DNA of 64,000 bases from Pseudomonadales bacterium (GTDB lineage Bacteria; Pseudomonadota; Gammaproteobacteria; Pseudomonadales; Pseudohongiellaceae), in NCBI GenBank assembly GCA_022825945.1, contig JAJDVS010000068.1, positions 1 through 64,000 on the forward strand. The letters run 5' to 3'. Every line of letters begins with the position of its first letter. The first letter of the stretch is position 1. The notes below the pieces were generated by a model. That model was not told the origin of the DNA, ran no database searches, and was given only the letters and a program-made list of their open reading frames with translations. The translations under genes and the position numbers were made by a program. Below are positions 35,685 through 48,746 of the stretch, piece by piece.

Positions 35685-35755
35685 TCCGCTGCCCGCCAAG
35701 CCATGCCCATGACAGATCACCGCGAAGAATCCGGAAGATAAATGCGGGCGGGGAA

Positions 35756-35784
35756 TTGACAGCGGGGCAGGCCGCTCCTAGAAT
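35756..35784 (+). promoter_or_regulatory. Strong sigma70 promoter of tRNA-Ala
   Basis: TTGACA (35756-35761), 17 bp, TAGAAT (35779-35784). The -35 is a perfect consensus match, and the tRNA starts 17 bp after the -10. This arrangement fits a highly expressed tRNA gene. Confidence 0.8.
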
Positions 35785-35801
35785 CCCCACCTCTGCCAAG
35801 T

Positions 35802-35877
35802 GGGGCCTTAGCTCAGCTGGGAGAGCGCAACGCTGGCAGCGTTGAGGTCACCGGTTCGATCCCGGTAGGCTCCACCA
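35802..35877 (+). tRNA. tRNA-Ala (anticodon GGC)
   Basis: 76 nt with encoded CCA. The acceptor stem GGGGCCT/AGGCTCC includes the G3-U70 wobble pair that is the alanine identity element. The anticodon arm CAACG-CTGGCAG-CGTTG gives anticodon GGC, reading GCC and GCU. T arm ACCGG-TTCGATC-CCGGT. It ends 4 bp before the gltA stop, and the two are convergent. Confidence 0.97.
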
Positions 35878-35881
35878 CCAC

Positions 35882-37162
35882 TCACCCCGGATAATCCCGC
35901 TTCACCGGTCCGCGGTACAACTGCCGCGGCCTGCCGATCTTGTATGGCCCACTCATCATTTCGTTCCAGTTGGCCATCCAGCCCGGTGTGCGGCCGGTGG
36001 CGAAAATCACGGTAAACATGCTCGTGGGGATGCCCAGCGCCTTGAGAATGATCCCGGAATAGAAATCCACATTGGGATAGAGCTTGCGCCGGATGAAGTA
36101 TTCGTCTTCAAGGGCGATCTGCTCCAGCCTGCGGGCGATGCGGAAAAGAGTGGCGTCAGCGGTCTCGCCGACTTCTTCAAGCACCTGGTTGCAGACCTTG
36201 CGCATCACCTTGGCTCGGGGATCGAAATTCTTGTATACCCGGTGGCCAAATCCCATCAGCCGGTACGGGTCATTCGGGTCCTTGGCCCGGCGGATGAAAT
36301 CATCGATTCGCGACTCCGAACCGATTTCATTGAGCATCTGCAATACCGCTTCGTTGGCGCCGCCATGAGCCGGCCCCCAAAGGGCCGCGATGCCGGCGGC
36401 GGCACAGGAATAGGGATTCGCGCCGGTCGAACCTGCAATTCGTACCGTGGAAGTCGAGGCGTTCTGCTCATGATCGGCATGAAGCAGAAAGATCAGGTCC
36501 ATGGCGCGCGCGAGCACCGGACTGATTTCCTTTTCCTCGCAGGGGGTGCCGAACATCATGTGCAGGAAATTCTCGGCAAACCCCAGGGAATTGCGCGGAT
36601 ACATGAATGGCTGGCCCAGGCCGTGCTTGTAGCACATGGCCGCCAGCGTCGGCATCTTGGCGATGATGCGCCGGGCCACGAGCATGCGCTGCTCGGGGTC
36701 GGCGATGTCGAGGTTGTCATGATAAAAGGCCGACAAGGCCCCCACCACGCTGACGAGCATCGACATGGGATGCGAGGTGCGCGGGAACCCATTGAAAAAA
36801 AGGTGAATTTGCTGATCCACCATGGTGTGGTAGCGGATATTGTTCTCGAATTCGAGCCGCTCCTCGACGCTGGGCAGTTCGCCCCGGAGCAGCAAGTAGC
36901 AGATTTCCAGGAAACTCGATTGTTCGGCGAGTTGCTCGATGGGATAGCCGCGATACAGCAGCACGCCGTCGCCGCCATTGATGAAGGTAATGTCGGAATC
37001 GCAGGCGGCGGTGGAAAGAAAGCCCGGGTCGTAGGTGAAGAATCCGCTTTTGACCAGGCTGCGAACATCTATGACATCGGGCCCGAGACTGCTCGGATAA
37101 ACCGGAAGCTCCACCGATTCTCCATGACCTTCGATTTTCAGTTGCGCCTTTCTCTCCTTCAT
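35882..37162 (-). CDS. gltA: Citrate synthase (type I)
   Basis: 426 aa, condensing acetyl-CoA and oxaloacetate in the first TCA step. Type I hallmarks: [41 protein letters not shown] at the N-terminus, [15 protein letters not shown] (catalytic His), [20 protein letters not shown] (catalytic His and substrate Arg), [13 protein letters not shown]. The hexameric type I class is typical of gammaproteobacteria and often NADH-sensitive. It is divergent from sdhCDAB with its own TTGACA/TAGTAT promoter at 37251-37280. Confidence 0.97.
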   Translation of the reverse strand: MKERKAQLKIEGHGESVELPVYPSSLGPDVIDVRSLVKSGFFTYDPGFLSTAACDSDITFINGGDGVLLYRGYPIEQLAEQSSFLEICYLLLRGELPSVEERLEFENNIRYHTMVDQQIHLFFNGFPRTSHPMSMLVSVVGALSAFYHDNLDIADPEQRMLVARRIIAKMPTLAAMCYKHGLGQPFMYPRNSLGFAENFLHMMFGTPCEEKEISPVLARAMDLIFLLHADHEQNASTSTVRIAGSTGANPYSCAAAGIAALWGPAHGGANEAVLQMLNEIGSESRIDDFIRRAKDPNDPYRLMGFGHRVYKNFDPRAKVMRKVCNQVLEEVGETADATLFRIARRLEQIALEDEYFIRRKLYPNVDFYSGIILKALGIPTSMFTVIFATGRTPGWMANWNEMMSGPYKIGRPRQLYRGPVKRDYPG

Positions 37163-37250
37163 GAGCTACCCCGGCTGGCCTGTTGCGCGAAATAGGTGGT
37201 TCCCTAAAGCTTCGGGAATTCGCCGGCGACCGGTGTGGCGCGGCGACGCA

Positions 37251-37280
37251 ATACTAGAAACAGTCCCGCATTGTTGTCAA
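37251..37280 (-). promoter_or_regulatory. Predicted promoter of gltA
   Basis: On the minus strand TTGACA (37280-37275), 18 bp, TAGTAT (37256-37251), giving a leader of about 80 nt to the gltA ATG at 37162. Confidence 0.7.
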
Positions 37281-37354
37281 ATCTCCGCTTGGGCAGGCGG
37301 CGATTCACACAAGAGATGGAACGATACCGCGAATCTGCGCGTAGCATCTTCCAC

Positions 37355-37433
37355 GTCATCCTGCGCGGAGTGAAGTCGCGAAATCGTCTTGAGAGGCCCT
37401 TGCCAGAGATTCTGCGGCTACGCGCGGAATGAC
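37355..37433. repeat. Paired REP-like palindromes between gltA and sdhC
   Basis: A GTCATCCTGCGCGGAG...-type unit (from 37355) and an inverted GAGATTCTGCGGC...CGCGGAATGAC unit (37406-37433) sit head to head. They lie exactly between the divergent gltA and sdh promoters and so could insulate the two promoters or bind a DNA-structuring protein. Confidence 0.75.
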
Positions 37434-37444
37434 GGGGAACCGGT

Positions 37445-37473
37445 TTGTCACGCAAGCCTTCGGCGAATATACT
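37445..37473 (+). promoter_or_regulatory. Predicted promoter of sdhCDAB-suc operon
   Basis: TTGTCA (37445-37450), 17 bp, TATACT (37468-37473). Expected transcript start near 37480, before the GTG at 37507 and after any upstream start, which supports the GTG as the true sdhC start. Confidence 0.7.
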
Positions 37474-37506
37474 CTCGCTGGCTTCGCAAACTGCAGTGCA
37501 AAAAAC

Positions 37507-37881
37507 GTGAAAACCGCCAGACCTGTCAATCTCGACCTTTTCAGCATAAAGTGGCCGGTAACGGCGCTGGTCTCCATTGCGCATCGGATCAGCGGCGTGC
37601 TGCTGTTTCTGGCCATGCCCCTGCTGCTGTACCTGTTCGAGCTGTCGCTTTCCTCGGAAGCGGGTTTTCGCCGGGCCGGCGCGATGCTCGCCTCGCCCAT
37701 GCCGCGCCTTGTCGGCTGGCTGCTTGCCGTGGCCCTGCTGTATCACCTGATCGCAGGCTGCCGGCATCTGCTTATGGATATGGGATTTGGCGAGACCTGG
37801 CGCGCCGGCAAGGCGGGCGCCCAGGCGGTCATTGCGATTTCGGTGCTGGGCGCGATTCTTGCGGGAATGTTGCTATGGTGA
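37507..37881 (+). CDS. sdhC: Succinate dehydrogenase cytochrome b556 subunit
   Basis: 124 aa with three membrane helices: [20 protein letters not shown] (heme/quinone region, His and Ser-Arg), then LLYLFELSL and the C-terminal [27 protein letters not shown] with the heme-ligand His. It anchors SdhAB to the inner membrane and binds ubiquinone. The start is the GTG at 37507 ([12 protein letters not shown]); an in-frame ATG at 37429 lies upstream of the predicted promoter. Overlaps sdhD by 7 nt. Confidence 0.92.
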   Translation: MKTARPVNLDLFSIKWPVTALVSIAHRISGVLLFLAMPLLLYLFELSLSSEAGFRRAGAMLASPMPRLVGWLLAVALLYHLIAGCRHLLMDMGFGETWRAGKAGAQAVIAISVLGAILAGMLLW

Positions 37882-38246
37882 CCAATGCCACAAGCCTGGG
37901 CCGCTCGGGGTTGTTCGACTGGCTGGTGCAGCGATTCAGCGCCCTGGTGCTGCTCGCCTGGATCGCCTGGGTCAGCATTGGCGTCATCGCAGCGGCGGAA
38001 TTCGGCTACCCGCAATGGCGCGCGCTGTTCGCCGCCGTCCCGATGCAGATATTCAGCCTGATTGCCGTGCTGTCGCTCTGCGCCCACGCCTGGGTGGGCG
38101 TATGGACGGTTACCACCGACTATCTCAACGAAGCGCATCTCGGCAAGGCGGGAACGGCAATCCGCCTATTGACTCAGATCGCCTGCCTCTTGCTCACTCT
38201 GTCATGTCTCATATGGGGCGCGCGGATCTTCTGGGGGAGCGGATGA
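37875..38246 (+). CDS. sdhD: Succinate dehydrogenase hydrophobic membrane anchor subunit
   Basis: 123 aa, three transmembrane helices (about residues 20-42, 52-75 and 95-118). [18 protein letters not shown] and [18 protein letters not shown] are recognisable (heme His, then DY near quinone). Start ATG at 37875 overlaps sdhC; its stop overlaps the sdhA start as ATGA. Confidence 0.9.
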   Translation: MVTNATSLGRSGLFDWLVQRFSALVLLAWIAWVSIGVIAAAEFGYPQWRALFAAVPMQIFSLIAVLSLCAHAWVGVWTVTTDYLNEAHLGKAGTAIRLLTQIACLLLTLSCLIWGARIFWGSG

Positions 38247-40015
38247 GCGGATTCCGCCAGATTTCCTTTGACGCCATCATCGTCGGCGGCGGCGGCGCCG
38301 GCATGCGTGCGGCCCTGCAACTGTCCCAGTCCGGATTTCGCACCGCGGTGCTGTCCAAGGTTTTCCCCACCCGCTCCCATACGGTTTCCGCCCAGGGCGG
38401 AATAACTTGCGCCATTGCCAGCGCCGACCCGGAAGACGACTGGCGCTGGCACATGTACGACACCGTCAAGGGCTCCGACTACATCGGCGACCAGGACGCC
38501 ATCGAATACATGTGCATGGAAGGCCCGCAAACCGTGTATGAACTCGAACACATGGGTCTGCCCTTTTCCCGCACCGCCAATGGCCGCATCTACCAGCGCC
38601 CCTTCGGCGGCCAGTCGAAGAATTTCGGCAAGGGCGGCCAGGCGGCGCGCACCTGCGCCGCGGCGGACCGCACCGGCCATGCCCTGCTGCACGCCCTGTA
38701 CCAGGGCAATCTGAAAAACGATACGGTCTTCCTCAACGAGTGGTACGTCATCGATCTTGTGGTGAACCGGGACGGCGCGGTCAGCGGCGTTACCGCCATC
38801 AATATCGAGGACGGCGAAGTTTGTTTCGTCGCCGCCGCGGCAATAGTGCTCGCCACCGGCGGCGCCGGCCGCATCTATGCCTCCACCACCAATGCCCTGA
38901 TCAATACCGGCGACGGCGTGGCCATGTGTCTGCGGGCGGGTTTTCCTGCGCAGGACATGGAAATGTGGCAATTCCACCCCACCGGCATCCACGGCGCGGG
39001 CACCCTGGTCACCGAAGGCTGCCGCGGCGAGGGTGGCTATCTGATCAACAGGGACGGCGAGCGCTTCATGGAGCGTTACGCTCCCAACGCCAAGGATCTT
39101 GCCGGCCGCGACGTAGTGGCCCGGGCCATGGTGCTCGAAGTGCTGGAAGGCCGGGGCTGCGGCGAGCAGGGCGACCACGTCATGCTCAAGCTTGACCATC
39201 TCGGCGCTGATGTACTCAACAGCAAGCTCCCCGGCATTCTTGAGCTGTCACGCACTTTTGCCCATGTGGATCCCATCCGGGAACCGATTCCCGTGGTGCC
39301 CACCTGTCATTACATGATGGGAGGCATCCCCACCAATATTCACGGCCAGGCCCTCACCCGCAACGAAGCCGGAGAAGACGTGGCGGTTCCCGGCCTGTTC
39401 GCCGCCGGCGAGGCCGCCTGCGTTTCGGTCCACGGCGCCAACCGGCTCGGCGGCAACAGCCTGCTCGACCTTGTGGTGTTTGGCCGCGCCGCGGGCAAGC
39501 ACATCGATGAGCTGCTGCGGCAGGGCATGCAGGCCCGCCAGGCTGCGTCGGAAGACGTGGACCGGGCCCTGAGCCGATTGCGCCGGCTCGATACCTCCAG
39601 CGAAGGTGAAAACACCGCCGCGCTGCGCGAAGAACTGCAGAGCATCATGCAATTGCATTTCGGCGTGTTTCGCACCGGGGAGTTCATGCGCGAAGGCATC
39701 GCCAAGCTCGAAGCCCTCAAGCCGCGCATCGAAAACTCTCATCTCGCCGACAAGAGCGCGACATTCAATACCGCCCGCATTGAGGCGCTAGAGCTGGAAA
39801 ACCTGTTTGCCGTGGCCGAGGCCACCGCGATCGCCGCCGAAGGCCGCGACGAAAGTCGTGGCGCCCACGCCAGGGACGATTTCCGCGAGCGCGACGACGA
39901 CAACTGGCTGTTCCACTCGCTGTATTTCCCGGAAAAGCGGAAAATCGGCAAGCGCGTGGTAAATTTCCGGCCCAATGTGGTCGATACTTTTCAGCCCAAG
40001 GCAAGAACTTACTGA
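38243..40015 (+). CDS. sdhA: Succinate dehydrogenase flavoprotein subunit
   Basis: 590 aa, covalent-FAD subunit oxidising succinate to fumarate. FAD-binding [18 protein letters not shown] (about residues 12-29), [10 protein letters not shown] with the FAD-linked His, [33 protein letters not shown] and [19 protein letters not shown]. The active-site His/Arg ([13 protein letters not shown]) are present. Start at ATG 38243, coupled by ATGA to sdhD. Confidence 0.98.
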   Translation: MSGFRQISFDAIIVGGGGAGMRAALQLSQSGFRTAVLSKVFPTRSHTVSAQGGITCAIASADPEDDWRWHMYDTVKGSDYIGDQDAIEYMCMEGPQTVYELEHMGLPFSRTANGRIYQRPFGGQSKNFGKGGQAARTCAAADRTGHALLHALYQGNLKNDTVFLNEWYVIDLVVNRDGAVSGVTAINIEDGEVCFVAAAAIVLATGGAGRIYASTTNALINTGDGVAMCLRAGFPAQDMEMWQFHPTGIHGAGTLVTEGCRGEGGYLINRDGERFMERYAPNAKDLAGRDVVARAMVLEVLEGRGCGEQGDHVMLKLDHLGADVLNSKLPGILELSRTFAHVDPIREPIPVVPTCHYMMGGIPTNIHGQALTRNEAGEDVAVPGLFAAGEAACVSVHGANRLGGNSLLDLVVFGRAAGKHIDELLRQGMQARQAASEDVDRALSRLRRLDTSSEGENTAALREELQSIMQLHFGVFRTGEFMREGIAKLEALKPRIENSHLADKSATFNTARIEALELENLFAVAEATAIAAEGRDESRGAHARDDFRERDDDNWLFHSLYFPEKRKIGKRVVNFRPNVVDTFQPKARTY

Positions 40016-40021
40016 ACCGGA

Positions 40022-40738
40022 ATGAGCCAGATCTCAATCAGCATCTATCGGTACAACCCGGAGCAGGACAGCAAGCCCCGGATGCAGAGCCTTGAGGTGG
40101 AAGTGTCCGGGGACCGCGATCTCATGGTCCTCGATGTGCTTGAACTCGCCAAGGCGAAAGACCCGTCGATCACCTACCGGCGTTCGTGCCGGGAAGGCGT
40201 CTGCGGCTCGGACGGGATGAACATCAATGGCGTCAACGGGCTTGCCTGCATCACGCCGCTGTCCAAAGCCGCCGGCCCCGCCCGCAAGCTCGTACTGCGG
40301 CCGCTGCCGGGTTTGCCGGTGATCCGGGACCTGGTGGTGGACTTGTCGCAGTTCTACGAGCAGTTTGAAAAGATCAAGCCCTGGTTGATCAATGACGAGC
40401 CGCCCCCCGCCATCGAGCGCCTGCAATCCCCGGAAGAACGGGAAAAGCTCGATGGACTGTACGAGTGCATTCTCTGCGCCTGCTGCACCACGAGTTGCCC
40501 ATCGTTCTGGTGGAATCCGGACAAGTTTATCGGCCCCGCGGGGCTGTTGCAGTCCTACCGCTTTCTTGCCGACAGCCGGGATGAGGCCACCGCCGAGCGC
40601 CTCGCCGAACTCGACGACCCGTTCAGCGTATTCCGCTGCCGGGGCATCATGAACTGCGTCTCGGTCTGCCCCAAGGGGCTCAATCCCACCCGCGCCATCG
40701 GCAAGATTCGCAACATGCTTGTCGAACAGGGTACCTGA
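40022..40738 (+). CDS. sdhB: Succinate dehydrogenase iron-sulfur subunit
   Basis: 238 aa. N-terminal 2Fe-2S ferredoxin domain with CREGVCGSDGMNINGVNGLAC (about residues 60-80), then the 4Fe-4S and 3Fe-4S motifs CILCACCTTSCPSFWWN and CRGIMNCVSVCPKGLNP. It carries electrons from SdhA to quinone. Follows sdhA by 6 bp. Confidence 0.98.
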   Translation: MSQISISIYRYNPEQDSKPRMQSLEVEVSGDRDLMVLDVLELAKAKDPSITYRRSCREGVCGSDGMNINGVNGLACITPLSKAAGPARKLVLRPLPGLPVIRDLVVDLSQFYEQFEKIKPWLINDEPPPAIERLQSPEEREKLDGLYECILCACCTTSCPSFWWNPDKFIGPAGLLQSYRFLADSRDEATAERLAELDDPFSVFRCRGIMNCVSVCPKGLNPTRAIGKIRNMLVEQGT

Positions 40739-40764
40739 AGCCACAAGGCGCCGGACTCCTGGTC

Positions 40765-43647
40765 ATGCAGCAAAACGACATGGAAACGCTCTGGAGCACG
40801 GGCCACCTGTCCGGGCCCAACGCCGAGTATGTCGATGGCCTGTACGAAAGCTGGCTCGCCAATCCCGCCTCGGTGCCCCCGGAATGGCGCAGGTTTTTCG
40901 ATGAACTGCCGGCAGGCAACGGCGGCGCAGCGGAAGTTTCCCATCTGCGCATCCGCGAGGATTTTCGCAAGCTCGGCAAGGTCAGCCGCTACGCCCAGGT
41001 GCTGAGCAATGACGCCGTCGTCAATTCCGAGCACGAACAAAAGCAGGTTCAGGTGCTCGAGTTGATCAGCTGCTACCGGGAACGAGGCCATCAGAAGGCG
41101 GCCCTCGACCCACTCGGGCTCATGGCCCGCCAGCGCGTACCCGACCTGGAAATCGAATTCCATGACCTGTCGCCCATCGACTATTCCACCATATTCCAGA
41201 CCGGCGCCCTGTTCATCAGCAAGCCCAGGGACAGCCTGCGGAGCCTGATCGACACGCTGGAGCGCATCTACTGCGGCTCCATCGGCTACGAGTACATGCA
41301 CATCGTCAATCTGGCGGAAAAACAGTGGATCGAGCAGGAAGTCGAATGCAATGACGGTTATCTCCGCTTCGGCAACAAGGACAAGAAGCATCTGCTGGAA
41401 AGGTTGACCGCCGCCGAGGGCCTGGAAAAACACCTGGACGGCAAGTATCCCGGCACCAAGCGTTTTGGACTCGAAGGCGGCGAAAGCCTGATTCCGCTGC
41501 TCGACGAAGTCGTCCAGCGCGCCGGGGCCAGGGGTTCCCGGGAAGTCGTGCTCGGCATGGCCCACCGCGGCCGGCTCAATGTACTCGTCAATCTGCTGGG
41601 CAAGAACCCCTCGGACCTGTTCGACGAATTCGAGGGCAAGGCGGTATACGGCAGTTCCGGCGATGTCAAGTATCACCAGGGGTTTTCCTCCAACATCATG
41701 ACTCCCGGCGGCGAAGTGCACATGGCGCTGGTGTTCAATCCATCCCATCTCGAAATCGTCGCCCCGGTGGTGGAAGGTTCGGTGCGGGCCAGGCAATCGC
41801 GCCGGGAAGATCGCAAGGGCGACCTCGTCCTGCCGGTGATCGTTCACGGCGACGCCGCTTTCGCCGGGCAGGGCGTGGTGATGGAAACCTTCCAGATGTC
41901 CCGCACCCGGGCCTTTCATACCGGCGGCACGGTGCATGTCATCATCAATAACCAGGTCGGCTTTACCACCAGCCGCCAGGACGACGCCCGCTCCACCGAG
42001 TATTGCACCGATGTGGCGAAGATGGTCCAGGCGCCGATTTTCCACGTCAACGCCGACGATCCGGAAGCGGTACTGTTCGTCACCCGGCTCGCCCTCGACT
42101 ACCGCTACCAGTTCAAGAAGGACGTGGTCATCGATCTCGTCTGCTACCGCCGCAAGGGTCACAACGAAACCGACGAGCCCGCGATTACCCAGCCCCGCAT
42201 GTATCAGGCCATCCGCCGCCACAAGACCGTCAAAACCCTGTACGCCGAGCGTCTGGCGCGGGAGGACGTGGTCTCTCCCGCCGATTCCCGGGAGCAGGAA
42301 AGCAGCTACCGCGCCGCCCTCGACACCGGCGAGCATGTGGTGAAGAGCCTGGTCAAGGAGCCCTCGGTGGAGCTGTTCGTCGACTGGAGCCCCTATCTCG
42401 GCCACGACTGGAGCCCCCACTACCAGACTTCGATGCCCTTGCAGAACCTTCAGGGTCTGGCGCGCAAGCTCGTCGCGGTCCCGGAAGGATTCCAGTTGCA
42501 CCGCCAGGTGGCAAAGCTGATGGAAGACCGCCGGCGCATGGCGGAAGGCGAGATTCCCCTGGACTGGGGATTCGCCGAATCCCTGGCCTACGCCAGTATC
42601 CTGGTCAGCGGCAACAAGGTGCGGATTACCGGCCAGGACTGCGCCCGGGGAACCTTCGCCCATCGCCATGCGGTGCTTTTCGACCAGCAAAGCGGGGCCG
42701 AGCATGTGCCGCTGCAGCAGTTGGCCAAGGATCAGGGCTCGTTCACGATCTACGATTCCCTGCTGTCGGAAGAGGCGGTGCTCGCTTTCGAATACGGCTA
42801 CGCCACCACCACCCCCAATGCCCTGGTGATCTGGGAAGCCCAGTTCGGCGATTTCGCCAATTCCGCCCAAGTGGTGATCGACCAGTTCATCACCAGCGGC
42901 GAACACAAGTGGCAGCGGCTGTGCGGGCTGACCATGCTGCTGCCACACGGCTACGAAGGACAGGGGCCGGAGCATTCCTCCGCCCGGCTCGAACGCTTTC
43001 TGCAGCTATGCGCCGAGCACAATATCCAGGTCTGTCTGCCCACCAACTCGGCCCAGGTTTTTCACATGCTGCGCAAGCAGGTGCTGTGCCCCCTGCGCAA
43101 GCCGCTGGTGGTGATGTCGCCCAAGAGCCTGTTGCGCCGGCGCGAGTGCGCCAGCAGCCTCGAGGAACTCGCCGGCGGCGCATTTCAGGTGGTGCTTGAC
43201 GACCCGGCGAAACCCGCTCCCAAAACCGTTCGCAAGCTCGTGCTCTGCAGCGGCAAGGTGTACTACGACCTCGATGAGATGCGCCGGGGCCAGGGCATTG
43301 AAGATATCGCCATTATCCGGCTGGAGCAGCTGTATCCCTTTCCACACGAAAACTTCAAGCGCTGCATCCGCCGTTACCGCAATGTGGAATCCATCATCTG
43401 GTGTCAGGAAGAGCCCATGAACCAGGGCGCCTGGTATTCCAGCCAGCATCATATGCGCCGGGACATCACCGCCCTGTATCCGGAAATCTGGCTGGGATAC
43501 GCGGGCAGGGAGCCTTCCGCCGCGGCCTCCGCCGGCTATCTGGCCCTGCATTTGCAGCAGCAGGAGGATTTTCTCCGCGAAGCCCTGGATCTGAAACCAC
43601 CACCGGGCAAGGGCAAGGCGGGCAAATCGGGAAGAAAGCAGAAATGA
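40765..43647 (+). CDS. sucA: 2-oxoglutarate dehydrogenase E1 component
   Basis: 960 aa thiamine-diphosphate enzyme decarboxylating 2-oxoglutarate and passing the succinyl group to SucB. N-terminal [16 protein letters not shown] binds E2; [16 protein letters not shown] (about residues 264-279), the ThDP motif with [11 protein letters not shown], and NQVGFTTS. C-terminal [36 protein letters not shown] and [11 protein letters not shown] are typical. Its stop overlaps the sucB start as ATGA. Confidence 0.98.
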   Translation: MQQNDMETLWSTGHLSGPNAEYVDGLYESWLANPASVPPEWRRFFDELPAGNGGAAEVSHLRIREDFRKLGKVSRYAQVLSNDAVVNSEHEQKQVQVLELISCYRERGHQKAALDPLGLMARQRVPDLEIEFHDLSPIDYSTIFQTGALFISKPRDSLRSLIDTLERIYCGSIGYEYMHIVNLAEKQWIEQEVECNDGYLRFGNKDKKHLLERLTAAEGLEKHLDGKYPGTKRFGLEGGESLIPLLDEVVQRAGARGSREVVLGMAHRGRLNVLVNLLGKNPSDLFDEFEGKAVYGSSGDVKYHQGFSSNIMTPGGEVHMALVFNPSHLEIVAPVVEGSVRARQSRREDRKGDLVLPVIVHGDAAFAGQGVVMETFQMSRTRAFHTGGTVHVIINNQVGFTTSRQDDARSTEYCTDVAKMVQAPIFHVNADDPEAVLFVTRLALDYRYQFKKDVVIDLVCYRRKGHNETDEPAITQPRMYQAIRRHKTVKTLYAERLAREDVVSPADSREQESSYRAALDTGEHVVKSLVKEPSVELFVDWSPYLGHDWSPHYQTSMPLQNLQGLARKLVAVPEGFQLHRQVAKLMEDRRRMAEGEIPLDWGFAESLAYASILVSGNKVRITGQDCARGTFAHRHAVLFDQQSGAEHVPLQQLAKDQGSFTIYDSLLSEEAVLAFEYGYATTTPNALVIWEAQFGDFANSAQVVIDQFITSGEHKWQRLCGLTMLLPHGYEGQGPEHSSARLERFLQLCAEHNIQVCLPTNSAQVFHMLRKQVLCPLRKPLVVMSPKSLLRRRECASSLEELAGGAFQVVLDDPAKPAPKTVRKLVLCSGKVYYDLDEMRRGQGIEDIAIIRLEQLYPFPHENFKRCIRRYRNVESIIWCQEEPMNQGAWYSSQHHMRRDITALYPEIWLGYAGREPSAAASAGYLALHLQQQEDFLREALDLKPPPGKGKAGKSGRKQK

Positions 43648-44867
43648 CCATTGAACTGAAAGCGCCCACACTGCCGGAATCGGTGCCCGACGGCACGATC
43701 GCCGTCTGGCGCCGGAAAGCCGGCGAAAGCGTGCAGCGCGACGAAGCGCTGGTGGATATCGAAACCGACAAGGTGGTGATCGAGGTGGTGGCGCCCGCCG
43801 ATGGCGTACTCAAGGAAATCTACAAGCAGGCCGGCGAGACCATTACCAGCAATGAAGCCATCGGCAGGCTGGAACCCCGGGCCGCCAGCGACGGGTCGCA
43901 AGCTCCCGATTCGGAATCGGAAGCCAGCGAAACCGTGGCGCCGCCGGCCGCCGGCCCCGCGGTACGCCGCCTGCTGGAAGAACACGGCATTGCGGCGGAG
44001 GAAATCAGTGGCAGCGGCAAGGGCGGCCGCATTACCCGCCAGGACGTGCTCGACAAGATCGCCGCCGATCAAACCGAAGCCAAACCTCCTCCGGCGGAAC
44101 CGGCGCCTGTCGCGCCCAGGCCTGCCGGGCAGCCCGCCGGTGGAAACCTGCAATCCATGGAAAACCGCAAGGAAGAGCGGGTTCCCATGAGCCGGCTGCG
44201 GGCCCGGGTCGCCCAGCGCCTGCTCGAAGCCACCACCACCACGGCCATGCTGACCACCTTCAACGAGGTCAACATGCAACCGGTCATGACGCTCCGCAAG
44301 CGTCATCAGCAACGTTTCCAGGAAACCCACGACGGCGTCCGTCTCGGTTACATGTCCTTCTTCGTGCGGGCCTCCATCGAGGCGCTGAAGCGTTTTCCGG
44401 CGGTAAACGCCTCCATCGACGGCAATGATATCGTCTACCACGGCTATCAGGATATCGGTGTCGCGGTTTCCTCGCCCAGGGGCCTTGTGGTTCCCGTGTT
44501 GCGCGACGCCGACAACATGGGCTTTGCCCGCATCGAGAAGGAAATTCTCGAATTCGGCGAAAAAGCCCGGGACGGCAAGCTCGCTATCGAAGAACTTGCA
44601 GGCGGTACCTTCACTATTTCCAATGGCGGCATTTTCGGCTCCCTGCTTTCCACCCCGATTCTCAATCCGCCCCAGACCGCGATTCTCGGCATGCACAAGA
44701 TCCAGGAGCGCCCCATGGCGGTGGACGGCGAGGTGAAAATCCTGCCGATGATGTATCTTGCGCTTTCCTACGACCACCGCCTGATCGACGGCAAGGAAGC
44801 GGTACAATTTCTCCTGGCCATCAAGGAACTCATCGAGGACCCGGTGCGGCTCGTGCTGGAAATCTGA
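43644..44867 (+). CDS. sucB: Dihydrolipoyllysine-residue succinyltransferase
   Basis: 407 aa E2 core of the 2-oxoglutarate dehydrogenase complex. Lipoyl domain with [19 protein letters not shown] (lipoyl Lys about residue 42), E3/E1-binding domain [30 protein letters not shown] (about 107-136), Pro/Ala linker, and catalytic domain ending [16 protein letters not shown] with catalytic His. The ATG at 43644 gives [14 protein letters not shown], the standard start. Confidence 0.98.
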   Translation: MTIELKAPTLPESVPDGTIAVWRRKAGESVQRDEALVDIETDKVVIEVVAPADGVLKEIYKQAGETITSNEAIGRLEPRAASDGSQAPDSESEASETVAPPAAGPAVRRLLEEHGIAAEEISGSGKGGRITRQDVLDKIAADQTEAKPPPAEPAPVAPRPAGQPAGGNLQSMENRKEERVPMSRLRARVAQRLLEATTTTAMLTTFNEVNMQPVMTLRKRHQQRFQETHDGVRLGYMSFFVRASIEALKRFPAVNASIDGNDIVYHGYQDIGVAVSSPRGLVVPVLRDADNMGFARIEKEILEFGEKARDGKLAIEELAGGTFTISNGGIFGSLLSTPILNPPQTAILGMHKIQERPMAVDGEVKILPMMYLALSYDHRLIDGKEAVQFLLAIKELIEDPVRLVLEI

Positions 44868-46337
<1,470 letters not shown>

Positions 46338-46382
46338 CCGATTGCGGCTCATCCGGCGGCAGTTCCAATAGGGAAAGCATCC

Positions 46383-47552
46383 ATGAATCTCCACGAATAC
46401 CAGGCCAAGCAGTTGTTTGCCGAGTACGGCCTGCCGGTGTCGCGGTCGATGACCGTGAACACCGCCGCGGATGCCGCGGCCGCCACCGCGCAACTCGGCG
46501 GCGAACACTGGGTAGTCAAGGCCCAGGTTCATGCCGGCGGCCGCGGCAAGGCGGGCGGGGTCAAACTCGTGCAAAGCGCAGCCGAGGCCGGGGAGTATGC
46601 CCGGCACTGGCTGGGGCGCAATCTGGTTACTTACCAGACCGACTCGGAAGGCCAGCCGGTCCACAAGATACTGATCGAGGAATGTGTCGATATCGAAAGC
46701 GAACTGTATCTCGGCTCGGTGATCGACCGTTCCTCGCGCCGCATCGTGTTCATGGCTTCCACCGAAGGCGGCGTCGATATCGAAAAGGTGGCCCGGGAAA
46801 CGCCGGAAAAAATTCTTCGCGCCAGTATCGACCCGTTCGCCGGCCCCCAGGCTTTCCAGGGCCGGGAACTCGCTTTCCGGCTCGGGCTGACCGGCAAGCA
46901 GGTCAGGCAATTCACCGAAATCTTTCTCGGTCTCGCCAGGCTGTTTCAGGAACTCGACCTCTCCCTGCTCGAAATCAATCCCCTGGTGATCACCCGCCAG
47001 GGCGAACTCAATTGCCTCGACGGCAAGATCAATATCGACGGCAATGCCCTCTACCGCCAACCCCGCATTCGGGAAATGCACGACCCCAGCCAGGACGACG
47101 AGCGCGAAGCCCATGCCGCCCAATGGCAACTCAGTTATGTGGCCCTCGACGGCAATATCGGCTGCATGGTCAATGGCGCCGGGCTCGCCATGGGCACCAT
47201 GGATATCGTCCAGTTGCACGGCGGCAACCCCGCCAATTTCCTCGATGTGGGCGGCGGCGCCACCGCCGAGCGGGTGGCCGAGGCCTTCAAGATCATACTT
47301 TCCGACGACAAGGTTCGCGCGGTACTCGTCAATATCTTCGGTGGCATCGTGCGCTGTGACCTGATCGCCGACGGCATCATCCAGGCGGTGCGGGAAGTCG
47401 GCGTCACCCAGCCCGTGGTGGTGCGCCTCGAAGGCAACAGCGCCGCCGAGGGGCGGCAGCGGCTCGCCGCCAGCGGACTGCGCATCATCGCCGCCAACAG
47501 TCTTGAGGACGCCGCGCAAAAAGTCGTTGAAGCTGCGGGAGGCGCGCAATGA
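46383..47552 (+). CDS. sucC: Succinate--CoA ligase, ADP-forming, beta subunit
   Basis: 389 aa ATP-grasp subunit: [21 protein letters not shown] start, [103 protein letters not shown]. Makes ATP and succinate from succinyl-CoA. Overlaps sucD by 4 nt. Confidence 0.98.
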   Translation: MNLHEYQAKQLFAEYGLPVSRSMTVNTAADAAAATAQLGGEHWVVKAQVHAGGRGKAGGVKLVQSAAEAGEYARHWLGRNLVTYQTDSEGQPVHKILIEECVDIESELYLGSVIDRSSRRIVFMASTEGGVDIEKVARETPEKILRASIDPFAGPQAFQGRELAFRLGLTGKQVRQFTEIFLGLARLFQELDLSLLEINPLVITRQGELNCLDGKINIDGNALYRQPRIREMHDPSQDDEREAHAAQWQLSYVALDGNIGCMVNGAGLAMGTMDIVQLHGGNPANFLDVGGGATAERVAEAFKIILSDDKVRAVLVNIFGGIVRCDLIADGIIQAVREVGVTQPVVVRLEGNSAAEGRQRLAASGLRIIAANSLEDAAQKVVEAAGGAQ

Positions 47553-48445
47553 GCATCCTCATCAATGCCGAAACCCGGGTCATCTGCCAGGGAATCACCG
47601 GCTCCCAGGGCAGCTTCCACACCGGGCAGGCGATTGCCTACGGCGCCCGGATTGTGGGCGGCGTCACGCCGGGCAAGGGTGGCCAGACGCATCTTGGCGT
47701 GCCGGTATTCGATACGGTTCGCGAAGCCGCCGAACAAACCGGCGCGGATGCGACATCCATTTATGTACCCGCGCCATTCTGTCTCGATTCGATTCTGGAA
47801 GCCGTTGCCGCCGGCATCCGCCTCGTGGTCTGCATCACCGAGGGCATTCCCACCCTCGACATGCTCCTCGCCAAGGCGAGCTGCGACGCCGCCGGGGCAC
47901 GCCTCATCGGTCCCAACTGCCCCGGCGTGATCACTCCCGGGGAGAGCAAGATCGGCATCATGCCCGGCGATATCCATCTGCCCGGCAAGGTGGGCATCGT
48001 TTCCCGCTCCGGAACCCTCACTTACGAGGCGGTGCAGCAGACCACGGATCACGGCTTTGGCCAGTCCTCCTGCGTCGGCATCGGCGGCGACCCGATTCCA
48101 GGCTCGAGTTTTGTGGACATTCTCGGGCTGTTTGAAGAAGACCCCGCCACCGAAGCCATCGTCATGATCGGCGAAATCGGAGGCAGCGCCGAGGAAGAGG
48201 CCGCGGCTTTCATCGCGGAAAAGGTTCGCAAGCCGGTGGTTGCCTATATCGCCGGCGTCACGGCGCCGCCGGGCAAGCGCATGGGCCACGCCGGGGCGAT
48301 TATCGCCGGCGGCAAGGGCACCGCCGCCGAGAAGTTCGCGGCGCTGGAGGCCGCCGGCGTCCATACCGTTCGCAGCCTTGCCGACATCGGCATGGGATTA
48401 TCCCGGGCCACAGGGTGGAAATCTGTTCTGGCTGGTGGCAGGTAG
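47549..48445 (+). CDS. sucD: Succinate--CoA ligase, ADP-forming, alpha subunit
   Basis: 298 aa Rossmann subunit carrying the phosphorylated His. [25 protein letters not shown] start, [67 protein letters not shown], and [17 protein letters not shown] with the phospho-His. Last gene of the nine-gene sdh-suc operon; a gap of 300 bp follows. Confidence 0.98.
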   Translation: MSILINAETRVICQGITGSQGSFHTGQAIAYGARIVGGVTPGKGGQTHLGVPVFDTVREAAEQTGADATSIYVPAPFCLDSILEAVAAGIRLVVCITEGIPTLDMLLAKASCDAAGARLIGPNCPGVITPGESKIGIMPGDIHLPGKVGIVSRSGTLTYEAVQQTTDHGFGQSSCVGIGGDPIPGSSFVDILGLFEEDPATEAIVMIGEIGGSAEEEAAAFIAEKVRKPVVAYIAGVTAPPGKRMGHAGAIIAGGKGTAAEKFAALEAAGVHTVRSLADIGMGLSRATGWKSVLAGGR

Positions 48446-48746
48446 TCGAATCTGGCTTGGACGGATGCGTGTCGCTTCCCTGCCATATCTGTGCAAAGTC
48501 ATGGAATGACAGCGGAAGGCGGTGTCGAAAATGGAGTTGCCGTCACGCCGCAAAAAGGGTTCAACACTCTTGAGAACTTGTGTTAGGCTTGGGCGCAATC
48601 GGCCAGAAGCTGGAAAAAAGCGAGAAAAAAGAGCCTGGCGACCAGATGTCTGGGACTCGCCGAACTGAACTCACTGTCCGGGCGCAAACGGCTGAAAATG
48701 CCAACCCTGCCCGAACTTGGTTTTTGACGAACGATTAGGATGGCAC
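48446..48746. other. Intergenic gap before the TonB operon
   Basis: No supported gene. It separates the suc operon from the TonB operon and should hold a promoter for the latter. I see only a weak candidate: TTCAAC about 48560 with a poor -10 about 17 bp later, and no clear Fur-box palindrome. No convincing intrinsic terminator after sucD is visible. Confidence 0.5.

Noticed and set aside
37429-37506. Extended N-terminus of sdhC starting at 37429
   Set aside because: It begins upstream of the predicted promoter and has no conserved residues; the GTG at 37507 gives a family-like start.
40555-42975. An 806-codon minus-strand open frame opposite sdhB-sucA
   Set aside because: The plus strand encodes unmistakable SdhB and SucA; the antisense frame has no motif and arises from GC-rich codon bias.
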